Source: Betaproteobacteria bacterium
GTDB taxonomy: Bacteria > Pseudomonadota > Gammaproteobacteria > Burkholderiales > Burkholderiaceae_C
Length of the DNA stretch: 8,504 bases
Reading direction: 5' to 3'
NCBI GenBank assembly: GCA_947448675.1
Contig: CANFOR010000120.1
Coordinates: 1-8,504 of the forward strand
Part shown: one piece after another, positions 1 through 8,504 of the stretch
How the letters are laid out: each line of letters opens with the position of its first letter
Numbering within the stretch: the first letter of the stretch is position 1
Position numbers and translations under genes: made by a program
The notes under the pieces: generated by a model
Told to the model about the DNA's origin: nothing
What the model saw: the letters and a program-made list of their open reading frames with translations, nothing else
The model's database searches: none

Positions 1-3031
<3,031 letters not shown>

Positions 3032-3096
3032 TAATAGGGAAAATGGCCCAAACCCGCGCAGAATATGCGTAAACAGCTATAAATTCAGGAGCAAAT

Positions 3097-4072
3097 ATGA
3101 ACCCCAAACCACCCCGTCGCCGCGTCTTGCAACTGGCTGCGGCGGCACTGCCAGGCACCAGCCTGTGGGCCCAGGCGCAGAGCTTTCCGGCCAAACCGAT
3201 CAAGCTCGTCATTGCCTTTCCCGCAGGTGGCCCCACCGACATCACCATGCGCTCGCTGGCCGACAACGCCAGCCGGGCGCTGGGCCAACCCGTGATTGTG
3301 GAAAACAAACCCGGCGCGGGCGGCACCCTGCCTGCGCAGCAACTGCAAACCAGCGCGCCCGATGGCTACACCTTGGCGCAAATTCCGCTGGGCGTGTTCC
3401 GCCTGCCCTACACCACCAAGATCAGCTGGGGACCCGATCAAAGACATCAGCTATATCTTGAACGTCACCGGCTATGCCTTTGGTTTGGTGGTGCCCACCG
3501 ACTCGCAGTTGCGCAGCTGGACGCACTTTGTCGCCTGGGCCAAGGCCAACCCCGGCAAGCTCACCTACGGCTCTACCGGCACGCTGACCAGCCCGCACCT
3601 GACGATGGAGCTGATCGCGCAAAAGCTGGGCTTGGAACTGCAGCACATCCCCTACAAAGGCAGTGCCGACTTAGCACAGGCTTTGGTGGGCGGGCACATC
3701 ATGGCGGGCGCGGACTCCACCGGCTTTGCGCCCTTGGTTGAAGCGGGCAAGCTTCGCGTGCTCAACACCTGGGGCGCCGAGCGCTTGGCCAAATTCCCCG
3801 ACGCACCCACTCTCAAAGAGCTGGGCCTGAACATCGTGCAGAACTCGCCCTTTGGCATTGGCGCACCCAAGGGCACGCCGCCCGCCATCATCAAAGCCCT
3901 GCACGACGGCTTCAAAAAGGCCATGGAGCAAGAAGCCTACAAAACCGCCCTGGCCCGCTATGACATGCTGCCCATGTACATGAGCAGTGCGGGCTACAGC
4001 CAATTTGCGCAAGAAACATTTTTGCGCGAGAAAGCCTTGGTAGAAAAGCTGGGGCTGGGCAAACCCAACTGA
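3097..4072 (+). pseudogene. Tripartite tricarboxylate transporter (Bug/TctC family) substrate-binding protein, frameshifted
   Basis: Bug proteins are periplasmic receptors that bind small, usually carboxylated, solutes; the ligand here cannot be read from sequence. The ATG at 3097 follows AGGAG (3087-3091) by 5 nt. The N-terminus has a twin-arginine-like signal (RRRVLQLAAAA) with probable cleavage after AQA near residue 28. Family motifs follow: VIAFPAGGPTDI, VIVENKPGAGG and DGYTL. The frame is lost after ISW (residues 109-111): the DNA has GGGG at 3428-3431 where GGG would give the expected ISWDPIKDISYI. The rest continues in the +2 frame from GAC at 3431 to TGA at 4070-4072 and holds family features YGSTGTLTSPHL, HIPYKGSADLAQALVGG and FPDAPTLKELG. 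Removing one G restores 324 residues, the usual Bug length. Read as given, the frame-1 product is 214 residues with a nonsense C-terminal half. Either a recent inactivating mutation or a sequencing error in a homopolymer. No tctA/tctB genes adjoin, which is common for this family. Confidence 0.93.
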
Positions 4073-4130
4073 GTGCGCTGCCTGCGCGGTGTGGTGTGCT
4101 GTCTGTGCGCCGTGGTGCGTTCCTGCGCAT

Positions 4131-5021
4131 CTATGCCTGCGCATCCAGCAGCGCCTGCACCACCTGCGCAAAGCCCGCGCCGCGCTCGCCCTGCGCCAGG
4201 TAGCGCGGCTTGCTTTTCAGCCCTGGCAAAAAGCGCGCGATGTTGGCCACGCCCACGCTCTGCGCAAAGGCCTGAAACATCAGCTCGTCATTGCTGGAGT
4301 CGCCCACATAGGCCCAGCGCTCCAGCTCGGCGGCCAGTTCGCGGCCCCAGAGCTGGCGCACGATCCAGTGCGCACCTTGCAGCTTGTTGTGCGCACCCAG
4401 CCAAGCGTTGACGTGGATGCTGCTCACCGTGGCTTGCAGGCCCGCCGCTTGCAGCAGGCGCTGGCTCTGCGCAACGTCTGCGGGCGGCATGTGGTTGAAC
4501 TCGCTGTGGTCAATGGCAATGTCGGTCTCGCGGCCCGCGCTGTCTTGCGCCAGCCGGGCAGAGGGCACTTCGCGCAGCACCTGCTGGGCCGCAGCCTGCA
4601 AAAGCGCGTAGTTGCTGCTGCGCGTGGCGGCATCAGATTGGTATATTTTTGATAGCGCTCTACGCACAGTTGGTGCGCTTCTCAGGCCTTTTTTGCTCTG
4701 AGAAGCGGCCATTTTTTTGGCTGTTTTAGCGGCCATTTCAGCGGGTACAGCATGGGCCACGCTATTGCCATTCACCCAAGCCACTGCGCCGTTTTCAGCC
4801 ACGATGGCTGTCACCGGCCAAGCCTGCGCAAAAGCCTCGCACCAAGCAACCGAGCGGCCCGTGATCGCCACCACCGGCAAGCCCACCGCCTGCAAGTCGG
4901 CCAGCGCTTGCAAAGCGTCGGGCGTGATCGCGCCCTGCGTGGTCAGCGTGTCGTCAATGTCGGTGAACACGCCGATGGTGTTGCGGCGTGCGGCGGTGGG
5001 CCAGTCGGTGAGAGGGAGCAT
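4131..5021 (-). CDS. HAD-IIB (Cof-like) sugar-phosphatase family hydrolase with inserted cap segment
   Basis: Protein of 296 residues with all HAD motifs: motif I FTDIDDTLT (nucleophile Asp21, acid/base Asp23), motif II AITGRS (Thr54), motif III Lys213 in GAHNKLQG, and motif IV VGDSSND (Asp241, Asp245). The AENGA sequence after motif II and the cap placed between motifs II and III are as in type IIB HADs, which include mannosyl-3-phosphoglycerate, trehalose-6-phosphate and other sugar-phosphate phosphatases; the true substrate is not readable. Cap motifs RETDIAIDHSEF and SSIHVN look intact. Odd feature: between AENGAVAWVNG and IYQSDAATR lies about 30 residues rich in Lys, Ala and Ser (about residues 94-125), not expected from homologues as I recall them, and matching a lower-GC, hairpin-rich DNA segment. 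The ATG at 5021 has no clear Shine-Dalgarno; the next features in frame support no better start. The gene converges on the transporter receptor gene and diverges from the VOC gene, so it is probably its own transcription unit. Confidence 0.9.
   Translation of the reverse strand: MLPLTDWPTAARRNTIGVFTDIDDTLTTQGAITPDALQALADLQAVGLPVVAITGRSVAWCEAFAQAWPVTAIVAENGAVAWVNGNSVAHAVPAEMAAKTAKKMAASQSKKGLRSAPTVRRALSKIYQSDAATRSSNYALLQAAAQQVLREVPSARLAQDSAGRETDIAIDHSEFNHMPPADVAQSQRLLQAAGLQATVSSIHVNAWLGAHNKLQGAHWIVRQLWGRELAAELERWAYVGDSSNDELMFQAFAQSVGVANIARFLPGLKSKPRYLAQGERGAGFAQVVQALLDAQA
4638..4740. repeat. Repeat-like, hairpin-rich insertion inside the HAD phosphatase gene
   Basis: This stretch is visibly more AT-rich than its surroundings and is dense in small repeats: hairpin CGCAC-AGTTG-GTGCG (4663-4677), inverted repeat CTTCTCAG (4678-4685) with CTGAGAAG (4698-4705), and direct repeat AGCGGCCATTT (4704-4714 and 4728-4738). 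On the plus strand the order GATAGC, then CGC hairpin arm, GCGCT, AGGCC and a T run resembles, from memory, a short dispersed element frequent between genes in Comamonadaceae. Here it lies in a coding region and keeps the minus-strand reading frame open, adding about 30 residues to the cap domain. The repeats are seen directly; the identity with a dispersed family is inference. Confidence 0.55.
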
Positions 5022-5085
5022 GGGGGAATCGTAGCGCCTGTTGATGGGGTAGATAGGGGGCGCCCTTCGGTGTTAAGGTCAGCCC

Positions 5086-5790
5086 ATGAAAACCCAAATC
5101 GATCATGTGGTCATCGTAGCCAAAAATTTAGAGCAAGGCGTGCAGTGGTGCGAGGCGACGCTGGGCGTGGTGCCGCAGCCGGGCGGCGAGCATGCGCTGC
5201 AGGGCACGCATAACCGCTTGCTGAAAATTGCCACGCCTGCGCACCCGCTGGCTTACCTAGAAATCATCGCCATCAACCCCAGCGCCAAGCGCGCTGCCGG
5301 GGCGGGTAAGCGCTGGTTTGACATGGACGACGCGGCGCTGCAGGCCGCCGTGGCAGCCGAGCCGCGCTGGGTGCACTTTGTGGCCAACACCGACGCCCTG
5401 CAAGCAGCGCGTGCGGCTTTGCAGGCCCTGGGCATGGAGCGCGGGCCTGCGCAGCAAGCCAGCCGCCACACCCGCAAGGGCGTGCTGCAATGGCAGATTA
5501 CGGTGCGCGATGACGGGCAGCGTTTGTTCAACGGCGCGCTGCCGAGCTTGATCCAATGGGGCAAGGCGGGCGACGCCGAGCCGCTGCGCCTGCACCCGCG
5601 CAACAGCTTGCCGCGCTCGGGCGTGAGCCTGCAGCACATCGCCGTGAGCCACCCCTCAGCCGACAAGTTGCAAGCGGCCTATGCGGCCCTGGGTTTGGAA
5701 GGCATTGCGCTCACCGCTGGCCCAGCCGATATGCTGCTGGCGCTGCGCACGCCCAAGGGCGTGGTGGAGCTGCGCAGCCAGGGTTTGTAG
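5086..5790 (+). CDS. VOC superfamily (glyoxalase-like domain) protein
   Basis: Protein of 234 residues. The N-terminus IDHVVIVAKNLEQGVQW (with His7), followed by LGVVPQPGGEHALQGTHNRLL and YLEIIAINP (with Glu59), is typical of the Glyoxalase-like (PF13468-type) branch of the vicinal-oxygen-chelate fold. His7 and Glu59 sit where metal ligands usually lie in such folds, but metal use is not certain. A second module follows (about residues 178-234, SLQHIAVSHPSADKL to GVVELRSQG), so the protein is probably two VOC units. No substrate can be assigned; most members of this branch are uncharacterised. The ATG at 5086 is preceded by AAGG (5075-5078), 7 nt away. It diverges from the HAD gene across a 64-nt gap with a GGGCGCCC palindrome (5058-5065) but no clear promoter. 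It converges on prfC with a 35-nt gap in which I see no terminator hairpin with a T run. No signal peptide; likely cytoplasmic. Confidence 0.87.
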   Translation: MKTQIDHVVIVAKNLEQGVQWCEATLGVVPQPGGEHALQGTHNRLLKIATPAHPLAYLEIIAINPSAKRAAGAGKRWFDMDDAALQAAVAAEPRWVHFVANTDALQAARAALQALGMERGPAQQASRHTRKGVLQWQITVRDDGQRLFNGALPSLIQWGKAGDAEPLRLHPRNSLPRSGVSLQHIAVSHPSADKLQAAYAALGLEGIALTAGPADMLLALRTPKGVVELRSQGL

Positions 5791-5825
5791 GCTTTTCTAT
5801 GCCCTAGCGGTGCCCTGGCAATGCC

Positions 5826-7472
5826 TTAGCTGGCGCGCTGCAGCACCAGGCCCGCGTGCTCGCGCAGCGCGTGGAAGGTGATCTCGGGGTGGCGCTCTTG
5901 CGTCAGGCGCAGGTCGTAGGGCGAGGTGAGCAAATAGGCCAGGGTGTCGGCCCCGTCGAGGGCCAGCTTGCCGGCGTTGCGGTCGGTGAACTTGCGCAGC
6001 TCTTCGGGGGTGTTGGCCGTGACCCAGCGCGCGCCTACGAAGCTGGAGCCCATCAGGCGGCACTCTACGCCATATTCGCTCTTTAAGCGGTGCTGCACCA
6101 CTTCAAACTGCAATTGGCCAATGGCGCCCAGCAGCATGTTGCCGCCCACATGTGGCCTGAAAACCTGGATGGCGCCCTCTTCGCCCAGCTGCACCAAACC
6201 AGCCGTGAGCTGCTTGCTCTTCATGGGGTTGAGCAGCTCGACGGTTTGGAACATCTCGGGCGCAAAAAAGGGCAGGCCGGTGTATTGCAGCTCGGCTTGG
6301 TCGGCGCGGCCCGCGGTGATGGTGTCGCCCAGTTGCACGCCACCGTGGGTGGTAAAGCCGATGATGTCGCCCGCAAAGGCTTCTTCCACCGCCTCGCGGC
6401 GTTGGCTCATGAAGGTGACCACGCTGGTGGGGCGCAGCTCTTTGGTGGTGCGCTGCACTTTGAGCTTCATGCCGCTTTCGTACTTGCCCGAGCAGACCCG
6501 CACAAAGGCAATGCGGTCGCGGTGCGATGGGTCCATATTGGCCTGCACTTTGAACACCACACCCGAGAAGCCTGCGGAATCGGGCGGCACTTCGACGGTG
6601 CTGCCGTCTTTGTTGCTGCTGTGGCGGGCGTGGGGCGGTGGGGCCAGGTCGACCAAGGCGTCCAAAATTTCTTGCACGCCAAAATTGTTCACGCCCGAGC
6701 CAAAGAACACTGGCGTTTGCTGGGCGGCAAAAAACGCATCGCCATCAAAGGCGGGGGCTGCGCCGGTGAGCAGGTCGATATTGCCCTGGGCCAGCTCAAA
6801 CTCATGGCCGAACTTGGTAAGCAGGGTGGCGCTTTCGCTGAGCGGCACGATCTCGTCGCTTTCGTCGTCGCGCTTGGCTTCGCCCGCGCGGAACAAACGC
6901 ATGTGCTGCTTGCGCAGGTCCACAATGCCGCCAAAAGTCTTGCCCTGGCCCACTGGCCAGGTCATGGGCACGCAGGGCATGCCCAGGGCTTGCTCGACCT
7001 CGTCGAGCAGCTCCAGCGGGTCGCGGCCCTCGCGGTCCATCTTGTTGATGAAGGTCATGATGGGCGTGTTGCGCTGGCGGCAAACTTCAATCAGCCGCTT
7101 GGTCTGCGGCTCCACGCCGTTGGCCGCGTCGATCACCATCAGGGCGCTGTCTACCGCTGTGAGCACGCGGTAGGTGTCCTCGCTAAAGTCTTTGTGGCCG
7201 GGCGTGTCGAGCAGGTTGATGACGCAGTCGCGGTAGAGCATTTGCATGACCGAGCTGGCCACCGAAATGCCGCGCTGCTTTTCGATCTCCATCCAGTCGC
7301 TGGTGGCGTGGCGCGTGGCTTTGCGCGCCTTGACCGAGCCCGCAATATGGATCGCGCCCGAGAACAGCAAGAGCTTTTCAGTGAGCGTGGTCTTACCCGC
7401 GTCGGGGTGGGAGATGATGGCAAAGGTGCGGCGGCGCGCGGTTTCGGCAGCGTAGGGGGAGGCAGTGGTCAC
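5826..7472 (-). CDS. prfC: Peptide chain release factor 3 (RF3), translational GTPase
   Basis: RF3 is the GTPase that releases RF1/RF2 from the ribosome after termination. G1 is SHPDAGKTT (residues 21-29), the switch I/G2 region QRGISVASSV (66-75), G3 DTPGH (89-93) and G4 NKMD (143-146). The rest runs through the RF3-specific domains to a typical end, ALDGADTLAYL...ERHPEITFHALREH, with a short extra tail. I chose GTG at 7472 because the product, starting (M)TTASPYAAETARRRTFAII, aligns with the E. coli RF3 N-terminus (MTLSPYLQEVAKRRTFAII); this gives 548 residues against 529 in E. coli. An in-frame ATG at 7511 would add 13 residues (MQPILDLLLKSTT), but that DNA overlaps the tail of a toxin remnant in another frame and the extension has no counterpart in RF3. 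Neither start has a clear Shine-Dalgarno. No promoter is obvious immediately upstream; the strong minus-strand promoter at 7781-7808 is the best candidate. No frameshifts. Confidence 0.97.
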   Translation of the reverse strand: MTTASPYAAETARRRTFAIISHPDAGKTTLTEKLLLFSGAIHIAGSVKARKATRHATSDWMEIEKQRGISVASSVMQMLYRDCVINLLDTPGHKDFSEDTYRVLTAVDSALMVIDAANGVEPQTKRLIEVCRQRNTPIMTFINKMDREGRDPLELLDEVEQALGMPCVPMTWPVGQGKTFGGIVDLRKQHMRLFRAGEAKRDDESDEIVPLSESATLLTKFGHEFELAQGNIDLLTGAAPAFDGDAFFAAQQTPVFFGSGVNNFGVQEILDALVDLAPPPHARHSSNKDGSTVEVPPDSAGFSGVVFKVQANMDPSHRDRIAFVRVCSGKYESGMKLKVQRTTKELRPTSVVTFMSQRREAVEEAFAGDIIGFTTHGGVQLGDTITAGRADQAELQYTGLPFFAPEMFQTVELLNPMKSKQLTAGLVQLGEEGAIQVFRPHVGGNMLLGAIGQLQFEVVQHRLKSEYGVECRLMGSSFVGARWVTANTPEELRKFTDRNAGKLALDGADTLAYLLTSPYDLRLTQERHPEITFHALREHAGLVLQRAS

Positions 7473-7494
7473 AGTGGTTGATTTCAATAAAAGA

Positions 7495-7584
7495 TCAAGG
7501 ATTGGCTGCATCGAGGTGCAATGGAATATCGCTGACTTGGTGCAGAACCCGCACAACGTCCATCACCGCTTCCCGTTCAATAGC
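7495..7584 (-). pseudogene. ParE/RelE-family toxin, C-terminal remnant
   Basis: In this minus-strand frame the last residues before TGA (7495-7497) read REAVMDVVRVLHQVSDIPLHL then DAANP. The pattern of alternating hydrophobics, then VVRVLHxxxDIxxHL at the C-terminus, is that of the last strand and tail of ParE/RelE-type ribosome- or gyrase-targeting toxins. Everything N-terminal of about 7584 in this frame is unconvincing, and no toxin N-terminus is present, so at most the last third survives. It sits directly downstream of an antitoxin-like N-terminus on the same strand, which is the normal parD-parE order. Seen: the C-terminal motif. Inferred: the family, by memory of its consensus. Confidence 0.5.
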
Positions 7585-7588
7585 TCGG

Positions 7589-7606
7589 TTTCGGCAGATG
7601 CCGAAA
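7589..7606. repeat. Short inverted repeat TTTCGGC-AGAT-GCCGAAA
   Basis: Seven-base-pair perfect arms around a four-base loop, inside the toxin-antitoxin remnant and in the presumed 5' leader of prfC if transcription starts near 7774. No T run on either side, so it is not a typical intrinsic terminator. Function unknown; may be incidental. Confidence 0.6.
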
Positions 7607-7627
7607 GGGCATGCGGCTTCACGGAAT

Positions 7628-7774
7628 TCAGGCGGCTTTGCGCGCTGGTGGTGTGCGCTTGGCCAAGCTCTCGCGATGCGTCTGTACACGCGCTTGCATC
7701 TGCGTCTTGATGCGCAAATCGACAAAAGACTTGAGGTCTTCGGTTACAGAAATGTTCATCGCGACGGTGCTCAT
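7628..7774 (-). pseudogene. ParD-like antitoxin, N-terminal part with decayed C-terminus
   Basis: A 48-codon frame from ATG 7774 (alternative ATG 7759) to TGA 7628-7630. It begins MSTVAMNISVTEDLKSFVDL, the characteristic start of ParD-type ribbon-helix-helix antitoxins (strand MNISV, then helix TEDLKSFVD). After about residue 27 the expected second helix is not clear; a TDASREL-like stretch appears in a neighbouring frame around 7665-7690, which suggests a frameshift or small deletion. ParD proteins are usually about 80 residues, so this one is short by about 30. ParD neutralises ParE and represses the operon through its N-terminal domain; whether this fragment can still fold or bind DNA is doubtful. 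The promoter and inverted repeat directly upstream fit an autoregulated antitoxin operator. No Shine-Dalgarno is seen; the predicted transcript start is at or very near the first ATG. Confidence 0.6.
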
Positions 7775-7780
7775 GCGCCG

Positions 7781-7808
7781 ATTTTAGCGTTTTGGCAAAG
7801 CTTGCCAA
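7781..7808 (-). promoter_or_regulatory. Candidate sigma-70 promoter for the ParD remnant and possibly prfC
   Basis: Reading the minus strand, TTGGCA (complement of 7803-7808) and TAAAAT (complement of 7781-7786) are separated by 16 bases. Each box matches the sigma-70 consensus at five of six positions. The start point would fall about at 7774-7775, the first ATG of the antitoxin remnant, leaving little or no leader. No competing promoter is seen between here and prfC. Assignment rests on box match only. Confidence 0.55.
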
Positions 7809-7813
7809 AACGC
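7787..7813. repeat. 12-bp perfect inverted repeat overlapping the minus-strand promoter (probable operator)
   Basis: GCGTTTTGGCAA (7787-7798) and TTGCCAAAACGC (7802-7813) are perfect complements around AGC. The repeat covers the whole spacer and the -35 box of the minus-strand promoter, as expected for a toxin-antitoxin autorepressor site. It is not followed by a T run on either strand, so it is a poor terminator. It also lies 28 bp upstream of the -35 box of the ahcY promoter. Confidence 0.85.
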
Positions 7814-7841
7814 AGCATCCTTCACCGCCTGGTGTGTGCAC

Positions 7842-7871
7842 TTGGGTAAGTTTTGGGCACTGGGTTAAAAT
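7842..7871 (+). promoter_or_regulatory. Candidate sigma-70 promoter for the SAH riboswitch-ahcY transcript
   Basis: TTGGGT (7842-7847) and TAAAAT (7866-7871) are 18 bases apart. The -10 box matches five of six consensus positions; the -35 matches only its TTG. A start about 7 bases downstream falls at about 7878-7880, right before the first aptamer base, which supports the call. Confidence 0.55.
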
Positions 7872-7880
7872 ACCCCACAT

Positions 7881-7988
7881 CCGAGGAGCGCTGCAGGTCA
7901 CACCACTTTCGGTGCAATGTGACTGAGGCTCGGAAACGCCGCGCAAATATGGTTTTGCGTGGTTCAAAGTTTCTAACTGCGCTCACCC
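7881..7988 (+). promoter_or_regulatory. SAH (S-adenosylhomocysteine) riboswitch aptamer
   Basis: The conserved core is present: CCGAGGAGCGCTGCA at 7881-7895, GAGGCTCGG at 7925-7933 and AACTGCGCTCACC at 7975-7987, close to the family consensus (CCGAGGAGCGCUGC, AGGCUCGG, AACGGCGCUCACC). P1 pairs CCGAG (7881-7885) with CTCGG (7929-7933). The pseudoknot pairs GAGCGC (7886-7891) with GCGCTC (7979-7984). A variable hairpin within P1 pairs GTCACA (7896-7901) with TGTGAC (7918-7923). The optional P4 stem pairs 7938-7947 with 7954-7963: ten pairs including two G-U. In this family SAH binding raises expression of the downstream SAH-degrading gene, and ahcY follows here. Confidence 0.94.
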
Positions 7989-8016
7989 ACTGAAAACTGT
8001 GCGGTGAGCGCCTCGG
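7979..8016 (+). promoter_or_regulatory. Candidate riboswitch expression platform: hairpin competing with the SAH pseudoknot
   Basis: GCGCTCACC (7979-7987) and GGTGAGCGC (8003-8011) form a perfect nine-base-pair stem with a 15-nt loop. Its 5' arm contains the 3' strand of the aptamer pseudoknot, so the two structures exclude each other. The next bases, CCTCGG (8011-8016), are also complementary to CCGAGG (7881-7886), the 5' strand of P1. No T run follows, so classical intrinsic termination is unlikely. A weak CATCG (8028-8032) to CGATG (8061-8065) pairing would reach the edge of the ribosome binding site. Pairings are seen; the switching role is inferred. Confidence 0.6.
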
Positions 8017-8075
8017 CAAACCCTAGGCATCGTCGTGCATCCGCAGTGGCCCGTTCACACCGATGGAGCACATTT

Positions 8076-8504
8076 ATGAACGCCGTTTTGAAACCCGTAC
8101 CCGCAGACTACGCAGTTGCCGACATGTCCCTGGCCGCTTGGGGCCGCAAAGAGCTGAACATTGCCGAGACCGAAATGCCCGGCCTGATGGCCATTCGCGA
8201 AGAATTCGCCAAGGCCCAACCACTCAAAGGCGCACGCATTACCGGCTCACTGCACATGACCATCCAAACCGCTGTGTTGGTGGAAACGCTGCAAGCCCTG
8301 GGCGCGCAAGTGCGCTGGGCGTCGTGCAATATTTTCTCCACACAAGACCATGCCGCCGCCGCCTTGGCCGCGCAGGGCACGCCCGTGTTCGCCCATAAAG
8401 GCGAGACGCTGGCCGAGTACTGGGACTTCACCCACCGCATTTTTGAATTCGGCGCCAAGGGCAGCAAAACCGAAGGCCCCAACATGATCCTGGACGACGG
8501 CGGC
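8076..8504 (+). CDS. ahcY: Adenosylhomocysteinase (SAH hydrolase), N-terminal part, cut by window end
   Basis: The enzyme reversibly splits S-adenosylhomocysteine into adenosine and homocysteine with bound NAD, removing the product inhibitor of methyltransferases in the activated methyl cycle; it is cytoplasmic. The frame is open from ATG 8076 to the last base, 143 codons of an enzyme that is usually about 430-480 residues. Family motifs seen: AAWGRKELNIAETEMPGLM, GARITGSLHMTIQTAVLVE, VRWASCNIFSTQDHAAAAL and MILDDGG, the last including the active-site aspartate region. The NAD-binding domain lies beyond the window. The start is supported by GGAG at 8065-8068, 7 nt upstream, and by alignment. 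Control by the SAH riboswitch in the leader is well supported. Confidence 0.97.
   Translation, partial: MNAVLKPVPADYAVADMSLAAWGRKELNIAETEMPGLMAIREEFAKAQPLKGARITGSLHMTIQTAVLVETLQALGAQVRWASCNIFSTQDHAAAALAAQGTPVFAHKGETLAEYWDFTHRIFEFGAKGSKTEGPNMILDDGG

Noticed and set aside
3032..3096. Promoter for the Bug receptor between uvrA and its start (TATAAA at 3079-3084)
   Set aside because: No acceptable -35 box at the right distance, and the box sits within a few bases of the Shine-Dalgarno; support is too weak to list.
4073..4130. Terminator between the convergent receptor and HAD genes
   Set aside because: The 58-base gap has no clear GC hairpin followed by a T run on either strand.
4678..4705. CTTCTCAG/CTGAGAAG hairpin near T runs as an intrinsic terminator
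   Set aside because: It lies in the middle of the intact HAD coding sequence, and the T run is in the loop rather than directly after the stem.
5944..7481. Long plus-strand open frames (up to 463 codons) opposite prfC
   Set aside because: They are antisense to a clearly real RF3 gene, show no recognisable domain, and arise from GC-rich codon bias on the other strand.
7787..7813. The 12-bp inverted repeat as a bidirectional terminator
   Set aside because: No T run follows on either strand; its overlap with promoter boxes makes an operator more likely.
7563..7967. Minus-strand open frame of 134 codons crossing the riboswitch and promoter region
   Set aside because: It runs through the SAH aptamer and the inverted repeat, resembles no family over its length, and overlaps the ParD-like frame, which has a recognisable start.
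8063..8398. Plus-strand open frame of 111 codons starting at the ATG beside the ahcY ribosome binding site
   Set aside because: It is a shadow of ahcY in another frame, arginine rich and without motifs; its ATG overlaps the ahcY Shine-Dalgarno sequence.

Overview
The window is GC-rich and densely coded, and looks like chromosome from a Betaproteobacterium, most likely Burkholderiales/Comamonadaceae (the Rhodoferax, Polaromonas, Acidovorax or Limnohabitans type). The reasons are a double-length UvrA, a Bug-type (TctC) periplasmic receptor, an S-adenosylhomocysteine (SAH) riboswitch directly before ahcY, and a short dispersed repeat resembling one I recall as common in Comamonadaceae intergenic DNA. 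The family placement is inference from these traits; no 16S or other marker is present.

Layout, left to right. (1) 1-3031 (+): the 3' part of a tandem UvrA. The window opens inside the last ATPase half of one UvrA unit and reads without a stop into a complete second UvrA unit. (2) 3097-4072 (+): a tripartite tricarboxylate transporter (Bug) receptor, broken by one extra G in a GGGG run at 3428-3431. (3) 4131-5021 (-): a HAD-IIB sugar-phosphatase-like enzyme whose cap domain carries an in-frame, lysine-rich insertion that looks repeat-derived. (4) 5086-5790 (+): a VOC/glyoxalase-like protein, divergent from the HAD gene. (5) 5826-7472 (-): prfC, release factor 3. (6) 7495-7813 (-): apparent remains of a ParDE-type toxin-antitoxin module (an antitoxin N-terminus and a toxin C-terminus) with a strong promoter embedded in a 12-bp inverted repeat, lying just upstream of prfC. 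(7) 7842-8075 (+): promoter, SAH riboswitch and leader. (8) 8076-8504 (+): the start of ahcY, cut by the window end.

Most genes are unrelated housekeeping or accessory genes: DNA repair, solute binding, phosphatase, translation termination and the methyl cycle. The one clear regulatory circuit is the SAH riboswitch and ahcY: SAH, the substrate of the enzyme, is sensed by the leader and raises enzyme expression. I see no CRISPR array, intact mobile element, phage gene, tRNA or rRNA, and no convincing new multigene system. The most interesting points are the decayed ParDE promoter/operator upstream of prfC, the alternative hairpin next to the riboswitch pseudoknot, the repeat-like insertion inside the HAD coding sequence, and the double UvrA.
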